Shown here: piece after piece, positions 1 to 6,154 of the stretch | Layout: every line of letters begins with the position of its first letter | Position numbering within the stretch: the first letter of the stretch is position 1 | NCBI GenBank assembly: GCA_947631365.1 | Contig: CANRLB010000030.1 | Span: 1-11,859 of the forward strand | DNA: 11,859 bases | From: an uncultured Bacilli bacterium | GTDB lineage: Bacteria; Bacillota_I; Bacilli_A; RF39; UBA660 | Reading direction: 5' to 3' | Notes under the pieces: generated by a model | The model's database searches: none | Told to the model about the DNA's origin: nothing | What the model saw: the letters and a program-made list of their open reading frames with translations, nothing else | Program-made: the position numbers and the translations under genes

Positions 1-978
1 AAGACAGCCAAAGAAAGACTAGGAGTAGTACCAGCTGGAATAAGTGATATTCTCTTAGGGGATATGTACAGATTTGTAGGAACAAAAGATGATGTTGATA
101 ATTATATATGTTTTGGATATACTGATGCTACAAAAGATTGCACCTTAACTAGTGATTATATGTACCGCATAATAGGGATAACTCCTGAAGGGGAATTGAA
201 ATTAATCAAAAATACGGCTGTAGGAGATAAAAGTTCAAAAAGTTTTTATTGGCATAGTGCTTATGATCCATTATCTTGCGATAATGGAAGTTGTACGTGG
301 CCAAATGCATTAATATTCGAAAGATTGAATGGTACAAGCGGTGGAATTACTGGTGGTTCTAATGGGAAAGCAAATATCTTTGTAGATAGTGAAGCCTATC
401 CGTATATGTCTCAAAATTCAACTTGGTATTCAAAAATAGCAGAACACACTTGGTGGTATGGAGATGCATATAGTTCGGCTGGAGCTAGTGTAACAGCAGA
501 TCAAATGTATCTAAGAGAAACGGGACAACAAGAAGTAGATCAAGGATATGATACAAGCGGTTCACACCTTAACGCTTCTAAATGGCCTAGCAATCAAACG
601 ACAGATGCCAAAATAGGCTTAATGTATCTACATGATTATTACTATTCATACTCAATAGACTATGCGAATAATAAATATGCCAATTGTTATTCATCATCCG
701 CAGGATGCAAGAATAGCTGGTTACATATAAGTAACAATGGAAAAAGTGATGATCACCAAAATGAGTGGTCGATGACGCGTTATGGTCGGAAAAGCGACGG
801 GTATTTAATTGGATGGTATCCGTATTCGTCAGGGTCCGTGAACTACCACAGCCTGGACGCCAGCCTTTCGGTTCGCCCGGTCTTCTATCTTCTTTCATCG
901 GTGAATATTAGCGGAGGTATTGGAACTTCATCGAATCCATTTATAATAGAAAATGAAATCGAGAAGGAAAACTCGTAA
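1..978 (+). CDS. Surface-type protein with DUF6273/C-type-lectin-like C-terminus (5' partial)
   Basis: The reading frame is open from base 1 (KTAKERLGVVPAG... precedes the first ATG at 64), so the start lies outside the window and 325 codons are visible. The protein is rich in Tyr, Trp, Ser, Gly and Asn, with Cys pairs (for example CDNGSC and CYSSSAGC) that suggest an exported protein. The final third carries a W-S-M-T-R segment, a G-W-Y-P-Y-S-S-G-S segment and S-V-R-P-V-F-Y-L, then a G-T-S-S-N-P-F-I-I end. This layout resembles the DUF6273 / FGE-like C-type-lectin fold, where the V-R-P strand closes the domain. I infer a cell-surface or secreted ligand-binding role; no catalytic motif is visible. 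Bases 781-890 are about 53% GC and use many NNC codons, unlike the AT-rich rest of the gene, suggesting a separately evolving cassette. A terminator follows directly. Confidence 0.75.
   Translation, partial: KTAKERLGVVPAGISDILLGDMYRFVGTKDDVDNYICFGYTDATKDCTLTSDYMYRIIGITPEGELKLIKNTAVGDKSSKSFYWHSAYDPLSCDNGSCTWPNALIFERLNGTSGGITGGSNGKANIFVDSEAYPYMSQNSTWYSKIAEHTWWYGDAYSSAGASVTADQMYLRETGQQEVDQGYDTSGSHLNASKWPSNQTTDAKIGLMYLHDYYYSYSIDYANNKYANCYSSSAGCKNSWLHISNNGKSDDHQNEWSMTRYGRKSDGYLIGWYPYSSGSVNYHSLDASLSVRPVFYLLSSVNISGGIGTSSNPFIIENEIEKENS
781..890 (+). other. GC-rich, NNC-codon-rich putative variable region
   Basis: Within the C-terminal domain of the first gene, 58 of 110 bases are G or C, against roughly 30% around it. 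In frame, the codons include agc gac, tcc, aac tac cac agc, gac gcc agc, cgc, gtc and ttc, whereas the rest of the window prefers codons ending in A or T. Clusters of NNC codons just before a conserved V-R-P-type strand are what adenine-directed mutagenesis of AAC codons leaves in variable regions of diversity-generating retroelements. No reverse transcriptase or template repeat is present in this window, so the label is an inference. Confidence 0.4.
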
Positions 979-1001
979 AAACCTTCATAGACTTAATCCT
1001 G

Positions 1002-1028
1002 GAAAGAGAGCAATCTCTTTCTTTTTTT
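1002..1028 (+). terminator. Rho-independent terminator after the surface-protein gene
   Basis: An 8-bp perfect stem (GAAAGAGA at 1002-1009, TCTCTTTC at 1014-1021) with a GCAA tetraloop is followed by seven T. It ends the first transcription unit and separates it from the sporulation operon. Confidence 0.9.
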
Positions 1029-1036
1029 GTCTTCTT

Positions 1037-1066
1037 TTGCTATCATTTGTCGAACTTGTTTAAAAT
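1037..1066 (+). promoter_or_regulatory. Weak candidate promoter of the sporulation operon
   Basis: TTGCTA (1037-1042) and TAAAAT (1061-1066) are separated by 18 bases and lie about 40 bases before the first operon start. In B. subtilis the equivalent operon is transcribed by sigma-H; I see no convincing sigma-H consensus here. A TATAAT at 1087-1092 is too close to the ribosome binding site to serve. Confidence 0.3.
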
Positions 1067-1105
1067 AATAAAAATATGTTCTATATTATAATAGCAGGTG
1101 AATAT

Positions 1106-1438
1106 ATGTTAAAAATGGATTTAGAATATAATAAGGGAATATTCTTTATAAGATTAAATGGTGATTTAACAAGAAAGAATAGTTATAAAATAAATAATTA
1201 TATAATTCCGGTTATTAAAAAACATCATTTGCAGAAAGTAATTATAAATTTGAAACAATTAGAAAGCATAGATGAAGCAGGAATAAATTCCTTATTAAAT
1301 ACTAAATGTATGGTTAGATGCAACAAGGGAAAAATATATTTATGTGGCCTAAAAAAAGAATTTGAGTTAAAGCTTAAACACCTACATCTTAAAACTAAGA
1401 CTTCGGAAGGGGAGATAATAGATTTAATTGGGGTGTAA
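1106..1438 (+). CDS. spoIIAA: SpoIIAA-like STAS protein lacking the phosphorylatable Ser
   Basis: A 110-residue single STAS domain. The start at 1106 is chosen because AGGTG lies 5 bases upstream; an in-frame ATG at 1076 has no ribosome binding site. It aligns end to end with the anti-sigma-F antagonist SpoIIAA: I-R-L-N-G-D-L (residues 15-21) matches I-R-L-T-G-E-L, and the central strand-turn N-L-K-Q-L-E-S-I-D-E-A-G matches N-L-E-D-L-S-F-M-D-S-S-G. In SpoIIAA the first Ser of DSSG (Ser58) is phosphorylated by SpoIIAB; here the motif reads D56-E57-A58-G59, so neither Ser remains and Glu sits at the phosphosite. It lies four bases upstream of a sigma-F/G-type gene, where spoIIAB would normally intervene. 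Family and position fit spoIIAA; the mechanism must differ from the classical partner switch. Confidence 0.8.
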   Translation: MLKMDLEYNKGIFFIRLNGDLTRKNSYKINNYIIPVIKKHHLQKVIINLKQLESIDEAGINSLLNTKCMVRCNKGKIYLCGLKKEFELKLKHLHLKTKTSEGEIIDLIGV

Positions 1439-1442
1439 AAGG

Positions 1443-2081
1443 ATGGATTATGATAAGATAATAAAAGATAATGAAAAAATGATTTGGAAGTTAGCTAGTC
1501 ATTTTTATGGTATTGATAAAAATGACTTATTTCAAGCTGGAGTAGTTGGACTTTTAAAAGCTTTAAAAAATTATCGTAATAATGGAAATACTAAATTTTC
1601 TACTTATGCTCATGATTATATTTTTGGAGAAATGTATCTTTTATCAAGTAATAAAAATATTAAAGTAAGTAAAGATATCTTAAACTTATATAAAAAAATT
1701 GAAGAAGCAAGATATAGTATAGCTCAAAAAATTGGTAAAATACCGAGTAATTTAGAATTATCAGAATTTTTAAATTTAAGTTTAGATGATATTGATTATG
1801 CATGTAGTAGCGCTTCTTTAATTTTATCATTAGATAGTGAAAATGAAGATGATAAAGATATGTATGAATGTTTAGGTAAAAGTGAAGATTTAGATACCAA
1901 AATATTAATTGATGATAGTTTTGAAGTCTTAACTAATGATGAAAAAAATATTATTAAATCAAGATATTTCGAAGATTTAACTCAAAGTGAAGTTGCTAAA
2001 AAATTAAATATGACTCAAGTAATGGTTTCAAGATATGAAAAGAAAAGTATTGATAAATTAAGAGAATATTTAAGTGTTTAG
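1443..2081 (+). CDS. sigF: Sporulation sigma factor, SigF/SigG type
   Basis: A 212-residue sigma-70-family protein. I prefer the ATG at 1443 (GGGGTG seven bases upstream) over an in-frame TTG at 1428. Region 2 is clear at residues 29-63 (D-L-F-Q-A-G-V-V-G-L-L-K-A, then K-F-S-T-Y-A), and region 3 at about 82-118. Region 4.2 is at about 163-210, with L-T-Q-S-E-V-A-K-K-L and V-S-R-Y-E-K-K, nearly identical to SigF/SigG. The protein is about 40 residues shorter at the N-terminus than B. subtilis SigF. Region 2.4, which reads the -10 element, is Y-L-L-S-S-N-K-N instead of Q-R-F-I-R-D-D-G, losing both conserved Arg. SigF versus SigG cannot be settled from sequence alone; the gene order (after a SpoIIAA-like gene, before spoVAC) favours SigF. 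It would direct forespore transcription, but its promoter choice may have changed. Confidence 0.82.
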   Translation: MDYDKIIKDNEKMIWKLASHFYGIDKNDLFQAGVVGLLKALKNYRNNGNTKFSTYAHDYIFGEMYLLSSNKNIKVSKDILNLYKKIEEARYSIAQKIGKIPSNLELSEFLNLSLDDIDYACSSASLILSLDSENEDDKDMYECLGKSEDLDTKILIDDSFEVLTNDEKNIIKSRYFEDLTQSEVAKKLNMTQVMVSRYEKKSIDKLREYLSV

Positions 2082-2126
2082 TATAAATTAAATTATTTTT
2101 TATCATAATAAAAATGGTGAAAAATA

Positions 2127-2564
2127 ATGAATAAAACTGAATATCAGAAATTAGTAAAAACACTATCTCCTAAAGAACCTAAATTTCGAAATGCGATTAT
2201 GGCTTTTTTGATCGGTGGCTTAATTGGTTTTATTGGAGAAGTTATTGTCAATATTTTAATGGAATCATTTGGTCTTGCTCGTGTTGATTCTTATGCTTGG
2301 TTATCATTTATTCTAATCCTATTTGCAACATTTATGACTGCACTAGGCAAATTCGACAATTGGGTTACCAAAGCAAAATGTGGTCTTATTATTCCTACAA
2401 CTGGTTTTGCACATAGTGTTCAAAGTGCTGCTCTTGATTACAAAAAAGATGGGCTTGTAACAGGTATTGGGGCTAATATTTTTAAATTAGCAGGCTCTGT
2501 TATTTTATATGGCATTCTTAGTGCATTCTTCTTATGTGTTTTAAAGGTGGTATTATATGGCTAG
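2127..2564 (+). CDS. spoVAC: Stage V sporulation protein AC
   Basis: A 145-residue membrane protein, close to the usual length of SpoVAC (about 150). Hydrophobic segments lie at about residues 22-45, 57-75 and 120-142. The conserved block P-T-T-G-F-A-H-S-V-Q-S-A-A-L-D-Y-K (90-106) and the following G-I-G-A-N-I-F-K-L-A-G (113-123) are diagnostic for the family. SpoVAC forms the membrane channel of the SpoVA complex that moves dipicolinic acid into the forespore and releases it at germination. The start is supported by GGTGA at 2116-2120, six bases upstream. The 3' end overlaps spoVAD by 8 bases, indicating translational coupling. spoVAA and spoVAB, which precede spoVAC in Bacillus, are absent, as in many clostridia. 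Confidence 0.93.
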   Translation: MNKTEYQKLVKTLSPKEPKFRNAIMAFLIGGLIGFIGEVIVNILMESFGLARVDSYAWLSFILILFATFMTALGKFDNWVTKAKCGLIIPTTGFAHSVQSAALDYKKDGLVTGIGANIFKLAGSVILYGILSAFFLCVLKVVLYG

Positions 2565-3531
2565 TTTAAAATTTAATAATATTTATTTAAAAGATTGGTT
2601 TACAATAGCTGGGCCTTTAGAAAGTAATAGTCGTCTTAAAGAAATAGATTTAAAAATGGATGATTATTATTATGGTGAAAAGACTTTTGAAAAAGCAGAA
2701 GTTAAAATGCAAAGAGTAGTCGTTGAAAGAATTTTAGAAAAAAATCATTTATCAAATAATGATATTGACATCTTGGTAGGTGGTGATTTACTAGATCAAA
2801 TAACAGCCACTAACTATGCTGCGATAGATATTCCTATTTCTTTTTTAGGAATATATAGTGCTTGTGCCACATTCCCAGAAAGTTTAATTATTAGTAGTGC
2901 TTTTCTTAATGATAAGGGTATGAAAAAAGCTTTAAGTGTAACTAGTAGTCATAATTTAGGAGCTGAAAGACAATTTAGATATCCAATTGAATATGGAGCT
3001 CCAAGACCTCATACTGCCACATTTACATCAACTGCTTCCATTAGTACCATTATTGGTGAAGGTGAAGGCAAAATAAAAATTGAATCAGCCACTATTGGTA
3101 AAGTTACGGAAATGGGTATTACTGATGCTAATAATATGGGGGCTGTAATGGCTCCGGCTGCTGCTAGAACATTATATGAACATTTAAATGATTTAAAAAG
3201 GAATCTTGATTACTATGATTTAATTTTAACTGGTGATTTAGGTTGTGTTGGTAGCGATATATTTAAAGAATATGCTTTAAAAAAATATAATTTAAAAATT
3301 AAAAATCATTTAGATGCTGGTTGTGAATTATACTTAAAAAGTCAAGAAACGTATGCTGGTGGTTCTGGACCTGCTTGTTTACCATTAGTTTTATTTAATA
3401 AAATCATTCCTTTAAGTAAGTATAAAAAAATCTTAATTATTGGAACTGGTGCTCTCCATAGTAAAACTTTTGTTAATCAAAAAAGTCCTATTCCCGCCAT
3501 TGCTCATGCCGTTAGTTTGGAGGTCTTATGA
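2557..3531 (+). CDS. spoVAD: Stage V sporulation protein AD (dipicolinate-binding)
   Basis: A 324-residue thiolase-fold protein (B. subtilis SpoVAD is about 338). Visible signatures are G-G-D-L-L-D-Q at 75-81, Y-S-A-C-A-T with Cys103 in the thiolase-like active-site position, S-S-H-N-L-G-A-E-R-Q-F-R-Y-P-I-E-Y-G at 130-147, and G-S-G-P-A-C-L-P at 269-276. SpoVAD is the peripheral subunit of the SpoVA complex that binds dipicolinic acid. A ribosome binding site (AAGGTGG, 2544-2550) sits six bases before the ATG, inside the end of spoVAC. The stop codon overlaps the next start, so the three spoVA genes are read as one unit. All recognised family blocks are intact, suggesting a functional protein. 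Confidence 0.94.
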   Translation: MASLKFNNIYLKDWFTIAGPLESNSRLKEIDLKMDDYYYGEKTFEKAEVKMQRVVVERILEKNHLSNNDIDILVGGDLLDQITATNYAAIDIPISFLGIYSACATFPESLIISSAFLNDKGMKKALSVTSSHNLGAERQFRYPIEYGAPRPHTATFTSTASISTIIGEGEGKIKIESATIGKVTEMGITDANNMGAVMAPAAARTLYEHLNDLKRNLDYYDLILTGDLGCVGSDIFKEYALKKYNLKIKNHLDAGCELYLKSQETYAGGSGPACLPLVLFNKIIPLSKYKKILIIGTGALHSKTFVNQKSPIPAIAHAVSLEVL

Positions 3532-3878
3532 TGTATCTTAAAGCATTTTTGTTTGCCGGAACAGTTTGTCTTATTTGCGAACTAGTTTTAGATAATACAA
3601 AATTAACACCTGGCCATATCACTAGTGCCGTTACTGTAATTGGTGCATTACTTTCGTTCTTTGGCATATATGATAAAATTGTGGCTTGGTGTGGAGCGGG
3701 AGCAACAGTTTTAATTGCTAATTTTGGTCATATGTTATATTCCGCTGGGGTTGCTGGCTATGCCGAAAGTGGTATTTTAGGATTATTTTCTAATCTTTTA
3801 TGTTCATCGGGCATTGCCATAGTTAGTGTTGTTGTCTTCTCGTTTGTTTTTACGATGATTTTTAAAGCTAAAGATTAA
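3531..3878 (+). CDS. spoVAE: Stage V sporulation protein AE (SpoVAEb type)
   Basis: A 115-residue hydrophobic protein with the SpoVAE pattern: K-L-T-P-G-H-I near the N-terminus, F-F-G-I-Y-D-K in the first loop, G-A-G-A-T-V-L-I-A-N-F-G-H in the middle and a C-terminal membrane helix at about residues 92-112. It is the second membrane subunit of the dipicolinic-acid channel. Two ATGs are adjacent (3528 and 3531); I chose 3531 because GGAGG (3519-3523) is then seven bases away rather than four. The start overlaps the spoVAD stop by one base. The stop codon runs into the terminator stem, so this is the last gene of the operon. Confidence 0.92.
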   Translation: MYLKAFLFAGTVCLICELVLDNTKLTPGHITSAVTVIGALLSFFGIYDKIVAWCGAGATVLIANFGHMLYSAGVAGYAESGILGLFSNLLCSSGIAIVSVVVFSFVFTMIFKAKD

Positions 3879-3906
3879 AGGAAAGAGAAATCTTTTCTTT
3901 TTTCTT
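3877..3906 (+). terminator. Rho-independent terminator of the sporulation operon
   Basis: A 10-bp stem with one G-T wobble (3877-3886 with 3891-3900) and a GAAA tetraloop, followed by a T-rich tail. It begins inside the spoVAE stop codon. Confidence 0.88.
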
Positions 3907-3912
3907 GGCATT

Positions 3913-3921
3913 TGATATAAT
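3913..3921 (+). promoter_or_regulatory. Extended -10 promoter for the acetyltransferase-glmM unit
   Basis: TGA followed by TATAAT (3916-3921) matches an extended -10 element. The -35 position (around 3893-3898) is only T-rich and lies within the preceding terminator, so recognition would rest on the TGn motif. Confidence 0.55.
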
Positions 3922-3951
3922 AGGAGTACAACAAAGGATTGGTGAAATTAT

Positions 3952-4611
3952 TTGAAAACAAAAGATTTATTTAAATGTGGTGAAAGTATAGCTTATGATT
4001 TTATTATGTCATATGAATACCCATTTGAAGTTTTAAAAGATATTAAAGAATACATAGTTAAATTAGGTAGTACATTAAATAGTGATTATGAACTAAAGGG
4101 AGAGAATATTTGGATTCACAAAAATGCTAAAGTAAGTCCTAGTGCGGAGATTAATGGTCCATGCATTATTGATGATGGAGCCGAGATAAGGTGTAATGCC
4201 TTTGTAAGAGGAAGTGCCATTATTGGTAAAAATACCGTTTTTGGTAATTCATGTGAAATAAAAAATGCTATTCTTTTTGATAATGTTCAAGTTCCTCATT
4301 TTAGTTATGTAGGGGACTCAATTTTAGGTTCGCATAGCCATTTAGGAGCTGGTTCTATTATCTCTAATTTAAAAAGTGATAAAAAAAATATAGTTATTAA
4401 AAATGGTAGTGAAGAAATTACCACTGGCTTAAGGAAAATAGGAGCTTTTTTGGGAGATAATGTTGAAGTGGGATGTAATTCAGTTTTAAATCCCGGAACA
4501 ATTATTTTACCTAATACTAATATTTATCCTTTAACTAGTGTAAGAGGAGTAATAAAAGAAAATTCCATTGTTAAAAGTATGGACAACATTGTAAGTAAGG
4601 AGATTTTTTAA
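3952..4611 (+). CDS. Stand-alone left-handed beta-helix acetyltransferase, GlmU C-terminal type
   Basis: A 219-residue protein whose residues about 52-210 are hexapeptide repeats of a left-handed beta-helix. The segment H116-F-S-Y119-V-G-D ... L-G-A-G-S-I-I-S-N139 matches the GlmU acetyltransferase block, where the His is catalytic and Tyr and Asn bind substrate; E-I-K104 matches the phosphate-binding Lys. The following part (G-L-R-K-I-G-A-F-L-G-D-N-V-E-V-G ... N-P-G) resembles the GlmU-like domain of archaeal sugar-phosphate nucleotidyltransferases. The N-terminal 50 residues lack a uridyltransferase motif, so only the acetyl-transfer half is here. It abuts glmM with no gap, which suggests acetylation of glucosamine-1-phosphate, the product of GlmM. 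The start is TTG with GGTGA six bases upstream; the first in-frame ATG is too far in. Exact substrate is inferred. Confidence 0.78.
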   Translation: MKTKDLFKCGESIAYDFIMSYEYPFEVLKDIKEYIVKLGSTLNSDYELKGENIWIHKNAKVSPSAEINGPCIIDDGAEIRCNAFVRGSAIIGKNTVFGNSCEIKNAILFDNVQVPHFSYVGDSILGSHSHLGAGSIISNLKSDKKNIVIKNGSEEITTGLRKIGAFLGDNVEVGCNSVLNPGTIILPNTNIYPLTSVRGVIKENSIVKSMDNIVSKEIF

Positions 4612-5949
4612 ATGGGAAAATTATTTGGAACTGATGGAGCAAGAGGAATAGTTGGAAGTGAATTAACTATTTCTTTAGCGATGCGTATTGGAGCAAGTAC
4701 CGCTAAAGTTATGAAAAAAAATAAAAAAGATTTAACGCTTTTAATTGGTAGTGATACAAGAATTTCAAAAGATGCACTTCGTTTATCTCTTGCTGGTGGT
4801 GTTTTATCAGAAGGTGTTAATATTATAGATTTAGGAGTTATTCCTACACCTGCCGTTGCTTATTTAATTAAAAAATATCATGCTGATGGAGGCTTTGTAA
4901 TTTCTGCTAGTCATAATCCAAGTGAATATAATGGTATTAAAATATTTAATGAAAATGGTTATAAATTAGCAGATGAATTAGAAGAGGAAATTGAAAGTCT
5001 TGTTAATTCTTTTAAAGAAAATGATCATGTAAATGAAGTAGGGATGTATCATTATGAAGAAAACGCCATTAATGATTACACTGATTATTTAGTAAGTACC
5101 ATTAATAGCGATTTAAAAGGTATAAAAATAGGAATCGATGCCGCTAATGGAGCAGCTTATAAAACAGCTGAAATTTTATTTAACAAATTAAATGCTAACT
5201 TTAAAATAATTAATAATGTCCCAGATGGTTACAATATTAATTTAAATGCTGGTTCAACTAACCTAGAAGTTTTACAAAAATATGTCATTGATAATCACCT
5301 TGATTGTGGTATTGCTTTTGATGGTGATGCTGATAGGTGCTTAATGGTTGATAATGAAGGCAATTTAGTTGATGGTGATAAAATTTTAGCTATCTGTGGC
5401 AAATATTTAAAAGAACATAATGAATTAAAAAATAACTCTATTGTAGGAACCGTTATGTCCAATTTAGGCTTTGTTAAATTTTGTGAAAAAGAAGGAATTA
5501 ATTTTGAAGCTACTAAAGTAGGAGATCGTTATGTTTTACAAAATATGCTACAAAATGATTACCTAATTGGTGGAGAACAAAGTGGCCATGTTATATTTAG
5601 AAATTTAGCCACCACAGGAGATGGTGAACTAACGGCTTTACAAGTATTAAATATAATGCAAGAAGAGAATAAAAGCCTAAAAGAACTGGCTAGTGTAATG
5701 GAAACATATCCACAAGTCTTAAAAAATTTAAAAGTTTCTAAAGAAAATAGAGATCATTATCAAGAAAATAAAGTAATTATGGATTATATTGAAGAGTGTA
5801 ATAAAAAATTAAATGGTGAAGGCAGAATCCTTGTAAGAGCAAGTGGAACGGAAAACTTAATTAGAGTAATGCTTGAAGGTAAAGATATTAATTATATAAC
5901 TCAAATTTGTGATGATATTATTGAAGTAATGCAAAAAGAATTTAATTAA
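4612..5949 (+). CDS. glmM: Phosphoglucosamine mutase
   Basis: A 445-residue protein of normal GlmM length that interconverts glucosamine-6-phosphate and glucosamine-1-phosphate on the route to UDP-GlcNAc and peptidoglycan. All family landmarks are present: G-T-D-G-A-R-G near the N-terminus, the phosphoserine loop S-A-S100-H-N-P, the metal loop D237-G-D239-A-D241-R, the sugar-binding G-E-Q-S-G-H (321-326) and the phosphate-binding R409-A-S-G-T-E. The ATG directly follows the stop of the upstream acetyltransferase; AAGGAG lies at 4597-4602. The two genes form one operon for consecutive pathway steps. No obvious U-tailed terminator follows, but a strong inverted repeat lies just downstream. Confidence 0.96.
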   Translation: MGKLFGTDGARGIVGSELTISLAMRIGASTAKVMKKNKKDLTLLIGSDTRISKDALRLSLAGGVLSEGVNIIDLGVIPTPAVAYLIKKYHADGGFVISASHNPSEYNGIKIFNENGYKLADELEEEIESLVNSFKENDHVNEVGMYHYEENAINDYTDYLVSTINSDLKGIKIGIDAANGAAYKTAEILFNKLNANFKIINNVPDGYNINLNAGSTNLEVLQKYVIDNHLDCGIAFDGDADRCLMVDNEGNLVDGDKILAICGKYLKEHNELKNNSIVGTVMSNLGFVKFCEKEGINFEATKVGDRYVLQNMLQNDYLIGGEQSGHVIFRNLATTGDGELTALQVLNIMQEENKSLKELASVMETYPQVLKNLKVSKENRDHYQENKVIMDYIEECNKKLNGEGRILVRASGTENLIRVMLEGKDINYITQICDDIIEVMQKEFN

Positions 5950-5954
5950 AAATA

Positions 5955-5988
5955 ATATTTATTTTAACAACTATGTTAAAATAAATAT
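5955..5988 (+). repeat. Perfect 15-bp inverted repeat between glmM and tRNA-Arg
   Basis: ATATTTATTTTAACA at 5955-5969 is the exact reverse complement of 5974-5988, with a four-base ACTA loop. There is no T-run after it on the plus strand. The right arm contains TGTTAAAAT, which reads as an extended -10 element (TGn plus TAAAAT at 5977-5982); the same 13 bases recur in the promoter at 9030-9042. It may be a glmM terminator, a tRNA promoter, or both. Confidence 0.7.
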
Positions 5989-5990
5989 CT

Positions 5991-6065
5991 GTCCTGGTAG
6001 TTAAATGGATATAACGAGGCTCTCCTAAAGCCTAATTGCGAGTTCGATTCTCGCCTGGGACACCA
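5991..6065 (+). tRNA. tRNA-Arg, anticodon CCT
   Basis: A full cloverleaf can be drawn by eye. The acceptor GTCCTGG (5991-5997) pairs with 6055-6061 with two G-T pairs. The D stem is GTTA/TAAC, and the anticodon stem 6017-6021 pairs with 6029-6033. The loop CTCCTAA carries anticodon CCT at 6024-6026, and the T stem GCGAG/CTCGC encloses TTCGATT. The discriminator is A and the CCA end is encoded (6063-6065). The anticodon reads the Arg codon AGG. Confidence 0.96.
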
Positions 6066-6106
6066 TAAATTATATTAGCTAAAATTAGTTAGGTGTACAA
6101 AGTTAT

Positions 6107-6134
6107 TTGAATTATTTGAAGAAAGTATTATAAT
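6107..6134 (+). promoter_or_regulatory. Promoter upstream of the orphan gene at 6155
   Basis: TTGAAT (6107-6112) and a perfect TATAAT (6129-6134) are separated by 16 bases, about 20 bases before the start codon. Confidence 0.6.
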
Positions 6135-6154
6135 AAATTACTAGGTGATTTTGT

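Noticed and set aside
587..898. Open frame on the minus strand opposite the variable region
   Set aside because: It lies wholly within the well-supported plus-strand gene, has no ribosome binding site, and its Arg/Pro-rich start simply reflects the GC-rich island on the other strand.
1076..1105. Upstream ATG start for the SpoIIAA-like gene
   Set aside because: No ribosome binding site precedes it, and the extra residues extend beyond the normal STAS N-terminus; AGGTG before 1106 decides the start.
1436..1445. A hidden or frameshifted spoIIAB between the STAS and sigma genes
   Set aside because: Only four bases separate the stop and the next start, and neither flanking protein carries a histidine-kinase-type ATPase motif, so no remnant is present.
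3879..3951. Riboswitch or leader upstream of the acetyltransferase-glmM unit
   Set aside because: The gap is only 73 bases, occupied by the terminator, a TATAAT and the ribosome binding site; there is no conserved leader structure such as the glmS ribozyme.
6055..6065. Integration site (duplicated tRNA 3' end)
   Set aside because: I found no second copy of the tRNA 3' end downstream in the window and no integrase gene, so an attachment site is not supported here.
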